Assembly (NCBI GenBank): GCA_031273845.1
Contig: JAISRC010000138.1
Span: 1-43,213, forward strand
DNA: 43,213 nucleotides
Direction of reading: 5' to 3'
Origin: Desulfovibrio sp.
GTDB taxonomy: Bacteria > Desulfobacterota > Desulfovibrionia > Desulfovibrionales > Desulfovibrionaceae
Shown piece by piece: positions 6,752 to 16,028 of this stretch. Both the position numbers and the translations under genes were made by a program. Below the pieces are notes generated by a model, which searched no databases, was not told the DNA's origin, and saw only the letters and a program-made list of their open reading frames with translations. Within the stretch, counting starts at the first letter, position 1, and each line of letters starts with the position of its first letter.

Positions 6752-9700
6752 TCAGCGGTCAAAAGCGGCAAAACCGTGAAAGCATTCCATAAGCGCGTCC
6801 TCATATCGTTTTGTCGTATGCCGGAGGTCTTCCAGTATGACCCGTGAGGCTTCCTCATCCTTTGCCTCGGCAGCCCGTTCCAGACAGCGGGCCAGTCGGC
6901 CCAGACGGTTCAGGCCGAAATGCTCGGCCCTGGACGCCATGCGCGCCGAAGCCTCCTGCACCAGAGCAAAACTATTGTCGGCCATGCCTTTCACGGCGTC
7001 CTTCACGGCATCGCCCAGAGCACCGGCCAGCCCCGGCAGGAAAGGAAGGGCATCGGGATCCAGAAATTCTCCATCCAGGCCCGCAAGGGGCACGGGAAGC
7101 GCAGGCGGCACGTTTTGGGAGGGGATTTTCGGCGCGGCCGGCGGACTTTGAGCGGAAACCTTCGATGCGGCCGGTACGTTTCGGGCGGGAACCTCAGGCG
7201 CAGTCGGGGGATTTTCGGCGGGAACTTTCGGCGCGGAACCGTCCGCAGGAGGTTCCGGCCCGTCCGCCGCGCCCTGTTCCGAATCCAGAAGCATAAAGTC
7301 GATCAGGGAACCGGGCGCATAGTTTTTTTCATTCTCCTGCCGCGCATCGTCCGGCTCTTTACCGTCACCGGGGGGGGCGTCCTCGCGTATGGAATCCAGG
7401 TCGAAGAACATTTCCTCGGCGGAGGAATTCTGCTTCCCGTCCACCGTGAGCGTTGCGGACGCGGATTGCGCCGGGGAAACGGCGGGACTTTCCTGTGCGG
7501 GAGGCGGCGCAACGGGCTTTGCCCGGGCCTCGGCCCGGTCCGGCGTTGTTGCGGGGGCGGTAACGTCTTCGGCGGAAAGGCCCATGACCATCGGCGCGGC
7601 GTCCGATGTTGCCCGGTTGATTGCCGAAAGACCGGCCGCGCCGCCCATGATGGAGAGCGTATCCATAAAGGGCGAGGGATCTTCGTTGTGCGGGGGAACG
7701 GCATTACCCGTTCGGGCCGGGCCTGTGCCCGGTTTGGACGGGTGGACGGATACCTGCACGCTGTGTTGCGCGCCCGGCACCCGAGCCGGCCGGTTTTTCA
7801 GGGCCGGGCCTCCGGCATCCTTCTGTTGCGCGCGTCCGGTCGGTATGCCGTGTCTGGGCGGAAGCGCCACCTGCACGGCTCCCGGCCGTTCTACCGTCTG
7901 TCGTCCGGGCAGCGCGGCATTCCGCGCGCGTACCGGCCTCCCGGCGGCGACGAAAGGACCGGGGCGTACAGGACCCGGCTCCTTGTCCGGCTCGCGGACC
8001 GCGGCGGCAACACCGGCCGGGGACGCCTTCCGCGCCTGAACCTGCACATGCGCTTCCATCCGGGCACCTGCCGGGGCCTGTTGCGGGGCCGATTTGAGGG
8101 CGGGACCGGAAGCTTGCGCCGGAATCTGTTTTGAAATTTGCGGCGCTCCGGGCACTATGACCGATGGGTCCTGCCCCTTGGACATGGCAAGTTTAACAGC
8201 TTCTCTCAGGGGAGGACGGCTGGGCGGAGTAAAAGTAGGCCGCAAAAAGGCCACCGAGGGATCTAGGAACGGATCGCGGGGGAGATGACGTTTCCCGGGT
8301 ATGCCGGAGGGGGTGCCTGCCTCTCCGGCCGGCGTTTCCGGCATCATTCCTCTGGGTATGAGCCGGACAGGCGAGGGTCTCTTTGCTTCAACGGGTTCAC
8401 CGGACCCGGCGGGGGCAACGGGGGCTGTTTCGGGAGCGTTTGCGCTTGCATTCCCGGAAGCGGCGGGAGCGGCTTCAGGAGCATTTCCGGAAACAGCAGA
8501 CTCAGTTTCGGAAGCGTCCTCGCCGGCAACGGGAGTATTTTTGCTTACAGCGAGGGCGGATTCGGGCGCGGCTCCATCGGCAACGAGGGCTGCTTCAGCC
8601 GCACCTGCCGGCATCATCTCAGGGAAAGCCTGTGCGTCCTGTGCTGCCGGGGTCATGCTCCTGGGAATGAGCCGGACGGGTTGGGGAAATTTTATTTCAT
8701 CGGACTCCGCAGTTTCAACGGACTCGACGGACTTGTCGGGGATAACGGACGCTGTTTCGGGCATGCCTGCCGGCGCCGTCTCCGGGAAAGCCTGTGCGTC
8801 CTGTGCTGCCGGGGGCATGCTCCTGGGAATGAGCCGGACGGGTTTGGGAAGTTTTGTTTCGTCGGACTCCGCGGCTTCGGCGTGATCAACGGATTTGCCG
8901 GGGGTTGCGGGCGCAGTTTCGGAAGCGTCCCTGCCGACAGCGGGCGAATCCCCGGAAGCGGCGGGCGCGGTGCCGGGGGGTGTTTTCCGGCTGCCCGCGG
9001 ACCTGTCTGCGGCAACTTCTTCCCGGTCACGGATAAGGGGCGCCAGGGCGGGTACGGCATGGGCGAGAGTTTCGCGGAAAGCCGCGCGGGTAAACGGCTT
9101 GCACAGGACGTAGCCTGCCCCGGCTTCCAGCAGCCGGCTTGATTGAAGGTCGTGCCCGGTCAGCACCAGTATGGAGGCGGGCGTGCGCTTCTTTGCGTCC
9201 TCATCGGAGCGTAGGTCGGCTATGCACCGGATGATGTCGGTTTCCGGCGTGTCCGCGTCAAAAATAACCAGAGCGGGGGCGTGTTCCCCGGCCAGATGCA
9301 AAAGCTGCTCCTCGTCAAAGGCGTTGATGCAGGCATGCGGCACATCATCCAGACAACGGGCGATATGCCTTCTCGCGCCGCCGGTCATCTCCGCCAGAAG
9401 GATGCATGCGGACGAGCTTTCCGCCGGGTGCTGCGGGAAGGCGGCGGCTCCGCCTCCGGGCCCGTTCAGGGGCAAGCCGGGGGCGGCGGAATCATCCGCC
9501 GCGTTTTCTCTGCCGAGGACGGTGAAGCGAACGGTAAAGGCCGTGCGTGTCCCGCTCGCCGGCGAATAATCCACGGTAAACGCGCCTCCGGTGCGGGAAG
9601 ATAGTTCCCAGGCCAGGAAAAAACCGGCATCGGTGCGCTGGGCCGACCCGTTGTCGCTGATGCTGAAAAGCAGGTCCCCCTCATAGGAGGACATGGCGTT

Positions 9701-11512
9701 CGGGCGCACGGACAATTGTACGGCCCCACCGCCCGCCGCCTGCACGGCGCTCTGCAGGAGCAATATCAACGCTCCGCGCAGGCGCGGGGCGTCCCCTTCC
9801 AGCAACACCGGCAGAGAAGGCGCCACATACCAGGAAAATATCAGCCCTTTGCTCTCGGCCAAGGGCGACACAATATCATGCACCTCGCGTACAAGGGTAT
9901 GGAGATTGAAGGGATATGACCCGCCCCGTTCGTTGCCCGCCGGTCCGGTATCCTCCAGAATGCCCATGACTTCCGAGGGCAGGTCGGGGTAAAACACTTC
10001 ATCCCTGGACGGGAGAAAAACCGGAGTCCCGGACCCTTTGCCGGATTCTTCCTCCGCTTTGCGGGGCAAGTCCGCATCCGCAACCGGAGCCGCCTCGCCG
10101 GTGGGCGTATCCATGTCCTTATCCCCGTCTTCGGATGCGGGACGCGTTCCGGCCGCGCCGCCCGGCCCGGCATCCTCCGTGCCGCCTGCGCGGGTTACCG
10201 CCAAAGGCGGCAATTCGTCATACTGACTCTGCGGAGAAAGCACGGAAAAAGCGACCCCTATGCCTCCGGGCGTGTCCGCCATATCCAGGCCCGCGCCTTC
10301 CTCGTCCCCTGCGCCGGGCCCGGAAGAGTTGCGCGGAATCCGGGCAAGGACCAGCCCCAAACCGCCGACGGCCAGACCCCAAAGGCTGCCTTGGGCAGCC
10401 GCGGGATGAAGATCGGGATACTTCAGGGCGGCGAGGCAGACTACGCTTCCCAGTATGGGCATGATCACCGCCCCGCTGAACGCCAGAGCGCCGGGTTTCT
10501 TCGCGGCCATGGAAGACAGGCAGAAAGGCAGGGCGGGCGTGAGCAGCAACGGCCAGAGCGGGAAAAGCCGCGTCAGCCAGGAAAAGCCGGGTACGAGCGG
10601 AAGCATGGCCGTCGCCGCGCCCAGAAGCGAGCAGAAGTGCAACGAACCGTCCTTCAGAACGGATGATTTGTCCGGGCGAAACATGCAACGCCCCACATGG
10701 GGCAGAATCATCAGCGCCAGACCCGGCGCCAGAAGGGCCGGAAGATATTCCGGCGTAAGGCCCTTGTCCGAGGATGGCAAAGGCAGGCTGCTTTGTCCCA
10801 GTATGCAGACCAGATATAATACGGCCCACAGAGTCCACTGCGAGCGGTCGGCTATCAGGCGCAAAAGGCAGGCCACGGCCGCGGCCGCCGCTATGCCCGG
10901 CAGCAGCAGATCAAAGGGCAGCAGGCTGGAACGCGTTGCCGACTGCGGCCCGACCACAGGCGAAAACCACAAACCCGGCATCTCCTCCATGCGGATGTAA
11001 ATGCTGACCGGTGACAGTCCCGCTTCCGGCAACAGCGCGTCCTCACGGGAATTCACGGTTTCGCTGTGCCATGCTCCCGGGGCGGAAACCGGCCCCGGTG
11101 ACTCTGAATAAAAAATCCGTGCCCCGCCGGGCGGAAGTTGTCCCAGATTCATGTTCAGCCGTCCGCCCGCCTGCATGGGCGCGGGGGCGACCTGACGGCT
11201 GTTGACCATCACCAGCCTGAACCATACAGGACCTTTGTTTTTAAGCGGAATACCGCTGTACAGGGGCGTGAAACGCTCCTGTACATTGCCGGAAGCCAGA
11301 GTGCGTATGCCTATTTCCCCCTGCGGATCGGGGAGCCAGGAAAGATAGGGCAGCAAAGGTTCAGGGGCGGAAACCCTGTCCGCAGCCAGAATATCCGCCG
11401 CCCCGGCCGTACCGGGCGCAAGGGCGAACAGCAGGCAGGCGACAGGGATGACCGCCGCGCGCAACAACGGATGTCGGAAACATTGTTGGAAAACTGCAGA
11501 TAGTATGCTCAT
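6752..11512 (-). CDS. Giant 7TM sensor-like protein with degenerate kinase, receiver and Hpt-like domains
   Basis: A 1586-residue protein. Residues 1-38 are a signal peptide; residues 40-185 resemble a 7TMR-DISM extracellular sensor domain; about seven membrane segments lie between 190 and 395. Then come a HATPase-like domain (about 530-665), a receiver-like domain (about 700-815), a 650-residue Pro/Ala-rich linker and a C-terminal Hpt-like helical domain (about 1480-1586). Key residues look missing: there is no HisKA domain or phospho-acceptor His, the N-box Asn is replaced (ILLLQSAVQA), the receiver lacks its acidic pair (ILLAEM) although the Asp in VIFDADTP and the Lys in CKPF remain, and the Hpt region has no H-x-L-K-G motif. 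I infer a pseudokinase or scaffold. It is cotranscribed with kdsB (3-base gap). The start has an AAGG site 14 bases after a family B repeat. Confidence 0.75.
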   Translation of the reverse strand: MSILSAVFQQCFRHPLLRAAVIPVACLLFALAPGTAGAADILAADRVSAPEPLLPYLSWLPDPQGEIGIRTLASGNVQERFTPLYSGIPLKNKGPVWFRLVMVNSRQVAPAPMQAGGRLNMNLGQLPPGGARIFYSESPGPVSAPGAWHSETVNSREDALLPEAGLSPVSIYIRMEEMPGLWFSPVVGPQSATRSSLLPFDLLLPGIAAAAAVACLLRLIADRSQWTLWAVLYLVCILGQSSLPLPSSDKGLTPEYLPALLAPGLALMILPHVGRCMFRPDKSSVLKDGSLHFCSLLGAATAMLPLVPGFSWLTRLFPLWPLLLTPALPFCLSSMAAKKPGALAFSGAVIMPILGSVVCLAALKYPDLHPAAAQGSLWGLAVGGLGLVLARIPRNSSGPGAGDEEGAGLDMADTPGGIGVAFSVLSPQSQYDELPPLAVTRAGGTEDAGPGGAAGTRPASEDGDKDMDTPTGEAAPVADADLPRKAEEESGKGSGTPVFLPSRDEVFYPDLPSEVMGILEDTGPAGNERGGSYPFNLHTLVREVHDIVSPLAESKGLIFSWYVAPSLPVLLEGDAPRLRGALILLLQSAVQAAGGGAVQLSVRPNAMSSYEGDLLFSISDNGSAQRTDAGFFLAWELSSRTGGAFTVDYSPASGTRTAFTVRFTVLGRENAADDSAAPGLPLNGPGGGAAAFPQHPAESSSACILLAEMTGGARRHIARCLDDVPHACINAFDEEQLLHLAGEHAPALVIFDADTPETDIIRCIADLRSDEDAKKRTPASILVLTGHDLQSSRLLEAGAGYVLCKPFTRAAFRETLAHAVPALAPLIRDREEVAADRSAGSRKTPPGTAPAASGDSPAVGRDASETAPATPGKSVDHAEAAESDETKLPKPVRLIPRSMPPAAQDAQAFPETAPAGMPETASVIPDKSVESVETAESDEIKFPQPVRLIPRSMTPAAQDAQAFPEMMPAGAAEAALVADGAAPESALAVSKNTPVAGEDASETESAVSGNAPEAAPAASGNASANAPETAPVAPAGSGEPVEAKRPSPVRLIPRGMMPETPAGEAGTPSGIPGKRHLPRDPFLDPSVAFLRPTFTPPSRPPLREAVKLAMSKGQDPSVIVPGAPQISKQIPAQASGPALKSAPQQAPAGARMEAHVQVQARKASPAGVAAAVREPDKEPGPVRPGPFVAAGRPVRARNAALPGRQTVERPGAVQVALPPRHGIPTGRAQQKDAGGPALKNRPARVPGAQHSVQVSVHPSKPGTGPARTGNAVPPHNEDPSPFMDTLSIMGGAAGLSAINRATSDAAPMVMGLSAEDVTAPATTPDRAEARAKPVAPPPAQESPAVSPAQSASATLTVDGKQNSSAEEMFFDLDSIREDAPPGDGKEPDDARQENEKNYAPGSLIDFMLLDSEQGAADGPEPPADGSAPKVPAENPPTAPEVPARNVPAASKVSAQSPPAAPKIPSQNVPPALPVPLAGLDGEFLDPDALPFLPGLAGALGDAVKDAVKGMADNSFALVQEASARMASRAEHFGLNRLGRLARCLERAAEAKDEEASRVILEDLRHTTKRYEDALMECFHGFAAFDR
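8605..8872 (-). repeat. In-frame 106-bp direct repeat within the giant sensor gene
   Basis: Segments 8605-8710 and 8767-8872 are near-identical direct copies with a 162-base period (54 codons). Each encodes K-[L/F]-P-x-PVRLIPRSM-x-PAAQDAQAFPE. A third, diverged PVRLIPR copy is encoded near 8350-8385. The duplication sits in the low-complexity linker. Confidence 0.85.
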
Positions 11513-11526
11513 TCCGGCCTTCGCTT

Positions 11527-11683
11527 CTAAGGCAATTTGATTTTGGGACGCCCCCTCCGACGCTTAACGGCGAAACACAGTTTCACCTACGCCTGCGGGG
11601 CGGGCGGCGGCGCTTCGCGCCTACGCCGCCTGAGCATTTTCATTTTTAAAATGCTCTGAAGCAATTTGGTTTTGAAACGCTCT
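11527..11683 (-). repeat. Family B repeat, full copy plus an extra partial end
   Basis: Read on the minus strand it holds an AGAGCATTTT...AAAATGCTC hairpin, a GGCGGCG...CGCCGCC hairpin, CCCCGCAGGCGTAGG, a GAAAC/GTTTC hairpin, GTTAAGCG and the terminal AAAATCAAATTGCCTTAG, ending 14 bases before the sensor ATG. An extra partial terminus (AGAGCGTTTCAAAACC, AAATTGCTTCAG) lies at 11656-11683 and includes the stop codon of the TPR gene. Confidence 0.8.
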
Positions 11684-12314
11684 ATTTCAGTTTCTCAATC
11701 ATGTCCGCAAGCTTGGCGCCGTTGGGCGCCTTGGCTTCGGGGTTGATGCGCTCCAGGGAGCGCCAGGCCGTAAGGGCCTCATCCTTTCTGTCGAGGTCAA
11801 AATACAGGACAATGCCGGAATTGAACAGGGCATGCTCATGGCGGGGATTGACCGCAAGGGCTTTATTAAAATATTCCAGAGCCTTATCATACTGCCTCAG
11901 TTCTCTGTACATAACCCCGCAGTCCACCAGCACATCAGGGTCTCCGGGTTGCAGTTCCAGCGCCCTGTTATAGGCGTTGACCGACTTGGCCGCCTCCCCC
12001 GCGTCAAAATACAGGTTGCCCAAAGCTTTCCAAGCCTCGACATTGCCGGGGTCCCCGCGCACCTCTTCTTCATGCTTAAAGATGTGCTGCAGCCGTTCCT
12101 TGTTTTTCCCCATATCCGCAACGCCGCCTTCGCTCAGCGGGCGCTTGACCGTCGTTTCCTGCCCGGAGCTTTCGGCAGGCAGGAGGTAACGCCCGATGCC
12201 GATGCCCAGGACCAGCGTCAAAGCCAGTGTGGACACCATGAGGGAGCGGGAAACATAACGCCCCGCTACTACTTGTTTACCTAAAAATTCCAGCTCCTTG
12301 GAAGAATATTGCAT
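11682..12314 (-). CDS. Membrane-anchored TPR protein
   Basis: A 210-residue protein with one N-terminal transmembrane helix (about residues 24-42) and at least three tetratricopeptide repeats from residue 75 on (GNVEAWKALGNLYFDAG, DPDVLVDCGVMYRELRQYDKALEYFNKAL cut here, and HALFNSGIVLYF). The orientation places the TPRs outside the cytoplasm. It resembles the CcmH/NrfG-type or general TPR scaffolds; no enzyme function is visible. I chose the second ATG (12314) because AGGGGA lies six bases upstream; an ATG 24 bases earlier has no such site. It precedes the giant sensor gene in the same direction. Confidence 0.8.
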   Translation of the reverse strand: MQYSSKELEFLGKQVVAGRYVSRSLMVSTLALTLVLGIGIGRYLLPAESSGQETTVKRPLSEGGVADMGKNKERLQHIFKHEEEVRGDPGNVEAWKALGNLYFDAGEAAKSVNAYNRALELQPGDPDVLVDCGVMYRELRQYDKALEYFNKALAVNPRHEHALFNSGIVLYFDLDRKDEALTAWRSLERINPEAKAPNGAKLADMIEKLK

Positions 12315-12476
12315 AAAGGTTCCCCTGTATTGCAGCATTGTAACTTTGAGATGATATACCGTCCTGCGTCATGTCCGGACACGCCCCTTGAGCCAAGATT
12401 TTTTAAGCCGGCGAAATCAGATGCAGTCCATGTCTTACAGCATTTTTAAAGGTAATCCGCCGTGGGACAAAACAGG

Positions 12477-13418
12477 TCAATACCTTTCGCCGAACGCCGC
12501 GGCATGTCTGCGAAGAAAATCGTCCATGCCGAAATCGTGTTCCTGTGTGCCGCGGCACTCGACGCAGTAGGCCGCGCAGGTAGCGCCGAGGCGGGCGCAT
12601 TCGGGCAGGGACCGCCCGAGCAGCAGACCTTTGATCAGTCCCGCGCGGTATGCGTCTCCGGCTCCCGTGGGATCCGCGACGGCGGTGACCGGCACAGCCG
12701 GCACGGCTGTTTCTTCCGCGTCTTTTTCCGTCACCAGGGAACCATGTTCGCCCAAGGTGGTCACCAGCCCGCGCGCGGTCATTGCCGCCAGTTCCCCTTT
12801 GTCGCATCCGGTGATCTTCATGATCAGGCCGATCTCATAGTCGTTGCCCACGAGCAGGTACGCGCCTTGTACACATTCCAGAAGTTCAGCAGCCGGAATG
12901 ATCGGCAACTGCTGCGCCGGGTCGTAAATGTAGCGTATGCCCCGCTCCCTGTACAGGCGGACGTGGTTCTTCATGTCCAGAGGGTTGCTGGGGCAGACGG
13001 CGGCGATATCTTCTTCGGGGTTCAGGGCGGGGAAAGCGTAGGAGCTTTGCGAGAGCATAGCCGCGGCATGAAAGCCGGTAATCTGGTTGCCGACGCTGTC
13101 GGTGATGATGTAGGCGGCGGCCGTCAGTTCATCATCAATGCGCTGTATGCCTTCAAGGGAAAGGCCGCGTTTTTCCAGCAGCTCTTTGTAGCGGTCGAAG
13201 TCCCTGCCCACGGAGGCGATTATGAGAGAGTTTTCTCCCAGCAGTTTCAGGGTATGTGCTATGTTCCCGGCGTTTCCTCCGGGTTTTTCTTCCAGTCTGT
13301 CTATAAAAAAGGAAACATTCAGGTTGTGTATGTGGTTCGGGAGTATGCAGTCTTCGAATTTGCCGGAAAAATTCATGATCCGGTCATAGGCCAAGGAGCC
13401 TGTGATGTATATGGACAA
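12477..13418 (-). CDS. PfkB-family carbohydrate/nucleoside kinase
   Basis: A 313-residue ribokinase-fold kinase. The glycine pair motif KPGGNAGNIAHTLKLLG near residue 45 and the catalytic signature DPTGAGDAYRAG near residue 245 define the family. The N-terminus SIYITGSLAYDRIM and the overall order resemble adenosine kinase-like PfkB proteins, but the substrate cannot be told from sequence. I chose the TTG at 13418: AAGGAG lies six bases upstream and the codon follows the cutA stop by two bases (TGA-CT-TTG), so the two genes are coupled. Longer upstream readings would overlap cutA and lack a site. Confidence 0.85.
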   Translation of the reverse strand: MSIYITGSLAYDRIMNFSGKFEDCILPNHIHNLNVSFFIDRLEEKPGGNAGNIAHTLKLLGENSLIIASVGRDFDRYKELLEKRGLSLEGIQRIDDELTAAAYIITDSVGNQITGFHAAAMLSQSSYAFPALNPEEDIAAVCPSNPLDMKNHVRLYRERGIRYIYDPAQQLPIIPAAELLECVQGAYLLVGNDYEIGLIMKITGCDKGELAAMTARGLVTTLGEHGSLVTEKDAEETAVPAVPVTAVADPTGAGDAYRAGLIKGLLLGRSLPECARLGATCAAYCVECRGTQEHDFGMDDFLRRHAAAFGERY

Positions 13419-13420
13419 AG

Positions 13421-13738
13421 TCAGCTCCTTGTTTCCTCGTCGATCCAGCGTAAAAACGGAGGATAAACGCGAGCCGGAGACAGGGCCGCGATGCACGGCG
13501 TTTCATACGGGTGCAGTTCAAGCGCGCGCTTTTCCAATGCCGCGTAGCGTTCGTTGGTTGTCTTCAGAATGCATGCGCACTCGCCGTGTTCTTCCATTTT
13601 GCCCTGCCAGCGGTAAACGGATTTCAGGCCGGGGATGATATTGACGCCGGCGCAGAACCGTTCCCCGACAAGGGTACGGGCAAGGGTTTCGGCGCTTGTT
13701 TCATCCGGCATCGTTATGTATACAAAAAGTGCTCCCAT
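13421..13738 (-). CDS. cutA: CutA-like divalent-cation tolerance protein
   Basis: A 105-residue small trimeric protein of the CutA1 family, with the motifs LVGERFCAGVNIIPGLKSVYRWQGK, cut here to LCAGVNI-type core and YRWQGK, and the E-x-A-C-I-L-K-T segment followed by LHPYETPCI. The cellular role of the family (metal tolerance, signalling trimer) is not settled. The start is the ATG before GALFVYIT, with AAGGGG nine bases upstream. It is the first gene of a two-gene unit with the PfkB kinase. Confidence 0.9.
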   Translation of the reverse strand: MGALFVYITMPDETSAETLARTLVGERFCAGVNIIPGLKSVYRWQGKMEEHGECACILKTTNERYAALEKRALELHPYETPCIAALSPARVYPPFLRWIDEETRS

Positions 13739-13854
13739 GCTTTCAATCCCCTTTTTATGCAAGATTTTTCTACCGATGAAAGACGGGGGAGGGGGGGCGG
13801 GACAGACTATAAACCAAGAGCCTCTGCTTGACAAACGACAAAATGTCCTTTCTA

Positions 13855-13968
13855 CAGCATTTCACGCTTGAGATAGTTGCTTACGGCGAGCAAAGCCCGC
13901 CTGCAGCGGTCACGCGGCGGGGGATTGCAGGCAAACGCCTGAGAGGGGATTAACTTTGAAAACGCTCC
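13855..13968 (-). repeat. Family A repeat copy
   Basis: AGCATTTCACGCTTGAGAT, GTTGCTTACGGC, a G-rich middle and the end TTTGAAAACGCTCC match the copies at 18825, 36264, 36844 and 42998. It fills the spacer between cutA and nth and ends 11 bases before the nth ATG. Confidence 0.75.
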
Positions 13969-13979
13969 AATTCGGGATT

Positions 13980-14633
13980 ATGGAAAAGGAAAACGCTTCG
14001 GCCGCCCGGCGCGCGGAGGCGATTCTCGAAATACTCCGGGCGCGCATGCCCGAGGCCGGTAGTCTGCTCAGGGCGTCCAACCCCTGGGAATTGCTGGTTG
14101 CGGTTATTCTTTCCGCCCAGTGTACGGACGAACAGGTGAACAAAGCGACCCCGGCTCTTTTCGCCCGTCTGCCCGGCCCGGAGGCGACGGCGCGGGCGAC
14201 GCAGAAGGAAATTGAAGGCCTGATCCGCACGGTAGGCCTGTACCGCAACAAGGCCGCCGCCGTCCGCGGCGCGGCGCATCGCATACTGGAAGTTTACGGA
14301 GGGCAGGTTCCGGCTTCGCTTGAAAACCTGCTCACCCTGCCCGGCGTGGGCCGCAAAACGGCCAATGTGGTGCTTCACGGAGCTTTCGGCCTCAATGAAG
14401 GGCTTGCGGTGGACACGCATGTGGGGCGCATCGCCTTTCGTCTCGGCCTCTGTTCTTCCCGCGACCCGGCGCGCACGGAAAAGGAGTTGACCGCCCTTTT
14501 CTCGCGGGAGGAATGGGGCAACGTCAATCACCGCATGGTCCGCTTCGGGCGCGAAATTTGCAAGGCCCGGCGCCCGCTCTGCGCGTCCTGCGAGGCGGAC
14601 TCCTTCTGCCCGAAAAAAGGCGTCGGGGTCTGA
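13980..14633 (+). CDS. nth: Endonuclease III (DNA glycosylase/AP lyase)
   Basis: A 217-residue base-excision-repair enzyme that removes oxidised pyrimidines and cuts the AP site. The helix-hairpin-helix LPGVGRKTANVV holds the catalytic Lys126; Asp145 lies in VDTHVGR. Cys194, 201, 204 and 210 have the C-x6-C-x2-C-x5-C spacing of the [4Fe-4S] cluster. An in-frame TTG at 13956 has a GAGGGG site and would add eight residues, but that codon lies inside the family A repeat, so I prefer the ATG at 13980; this choice is uncertain. Confidence 0.93.
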   Translation: MEKENASAARRAEAILEILRARMPEAGSLLRASNPWELLVAVILSAQCTDEQVNKATPALFARLPGPEATARATQKEIEGLIRTVGLYRNKAAAVRGAAHRILEVYGGQVPASLENLLTLPGVGRKTANVVLHGAFGLNEGLAVDTHVGRIAFRLGLCSSRDPARTEKELTALFSREEWGNVNHRMVRFGREICKARRPLCASCEADSFCPKKGVGV

Positions 14634-14662
14634 TAGAGATTCGGTATGGCAGCGGCGCCCGG

Positions 14663-16018
14663 TCAACCCTTGCGGGCAAAAAAAGCCTGACGCATCTGCG
14701 CGACGCTGCCGAAGCCGCCGAGGCTTGTCCCCTCTCCGGCGACTCCCGGCGGCCGTACCAGAGGAGAATAGCCCAAGCGCAGGGCCTGGCGCTCCCGCAG
14801 GTCTTGTCCTTCCACCGGGCGCAGGCGGCCGTTAAGATCCACTTCGCCCCAGAACACGGCTTTTTCCGGCAAAGGAACATCATAGTACGAAGAAAGCACG
14901 GCGGCCACCAGGGCGGCATCCATGCCCGGCTCCATGAGTTTCATGCCTCCGCCGACCTTGGCGTAGATGTCGGACTGGGCAAAGGACAGGCGAAGGTGTT
15001 TTTCCAGAACGGCCAGCAACAGATGCAGGCGGTTCACGTCAAAACCGAGGCCGGCGCGGCGCGGTACGGGCAGATAACTGCGGGTGACCAGCGCCTGCAC
15101 TTCCACGGCCAGAGGTCTGCGTCCGTCCAGAGCCATGACCACGGCCGCCCCGGAAAGCGAAGCGTCCCGCGCGCCGAGAAAAACGGTGGACGGGTCCTCC
15201 ACAGGATCCAGACCGCGCTCCCGCATCCGAAAAATCAGCATCTCCTGGTTCGGTCCGAAACGGTTCTTCAGCACCCGGAGGATGCGGAATTCCTGCCCCC
15301 GGTCGCCTTCCAAGGAAATCACCGTGTCCACCATGTGCTCCAGCAGACGCGGTCCGGCCAGACTGCCGTCCTTGGTCACATGGCCCACAAGAACCACGGC
15401 GGTGTCGCATTTGCGGCAGCGCTCCGCCAGATCGGCCGCGACGGCCCGCACCTGGCTTACGTTGCCGGGCAGCCCGTCCGCCGCGGCCGTTGTCAGTGTC
15501 TGCACGGAATCAATGATCAGTAGGGCCGGAGGCTCGCTGTCCAGCAGGGGATACAGGTCTTCCAGCCTGGTCGTGGACAAGGCGTAGAGTTTTTCGTGCA
15601 ACAGGCCCAGGCGCTCCGCCCGCGCCCGGAGTCTGGACAGGGATTCCTCACCGGAAAGGTAGACCGCGCGCCGGCCGGAAGCCGCCACGGCTCCGGCTGC
15701 CTGCAGGAGCAACGTGGATTTGCCTATGCCCGGCTCGCCGCCGAGCAGCATGCAGGAACCGGGCACGAAGCCCTGACCCAGAACACGGTCCAAGGCTTCC
15801 GTGCCGGTGCTGAATACGGCCCCGGCGGTATCCGGCGCTTCAGACAGGGGCAGAACCGCTTCCGGGCGTGCCTGCCTGCCGCGCGCGCGACCGCCCCCGC
15901 TACGGACCTGCACGGGGGCAAGACTGTTCCATTCCCCGCATTCGGGACAGCGCCCCCGCCATTGGGTAAGACGTGTGCCGCAGGCGGAGCACAGGTATTG
16001 TTCACGGAGCCCGGCCAC
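14663..16018 (-). CDS. radA: RadA/Sms DNA repair ATPase
   Basis: A 451-residue protein that aids branch migration during recombination. A C4 zinc finger (Cys10, 13, 24, 27), Walker A GEPGIGKST, the RadA-specific KNRFG motif and a C-terminal Lon-like domain (LGFDVNRLHLLLAVLEKH, then AVFWGEVDLNGRLRPV) are present; the length matches E. coli RadA (460). I chose the GTG at 16018, which places REQYLCSACG near the N-terminus as in relatives and follows the upstream gene by 10 bases; an ATG at 16087 would overlap that gene by 59 bases. Last gene of a five-gene operon. Confidence 0.92.
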   Translation of the reverse strand: MAGLREQYLCSACGTRLTQWRGRCPECGEWNSLAPVQVRSGGGRARGRQARPEAVLPLSEAPDTAGAVFSTGTEALDRVLGQGFVPGSCMLLGGEPGIGKSTLLLQAAGAVAASGRRAVYLSGEESLSRLRARAERLGLLHEKLYALSTTRLEDLYPLLDSEPPALLIIDSVQTLTTAAADGLPGNVSQVRAVAADLAERCRKCDTAVVLVGHVTKDGSLAGPRLLEHMVDTVISLEGDRGQEFRILRVLKNRFGPNQEMLIFRMRERGLDPVEDPSTVFLGARDASLSGAAVVMALDGRRPLAVEVQALVTRSYLPVPRRAGLGFDVNRLHLLLAVLEKHLRLSFAQSDIYAKVGGGMKLMEPGMDAALVAAVLSSYYDVPLPEKAVFWGEVDLNGRLRPVEGQDLRERQALRLGYSPLVRPPGVAGEGTSLGGFGSVAQMRQAFFARKG

Positions 16019-16028
16019 GGACGCCCGT

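Noticed and set aside
6920-8134. A 404-residue Arg/Gly-rich ORF on the plus strand
   Set aside because: Shadow of the low-complexity linker of the giant sensor gene.
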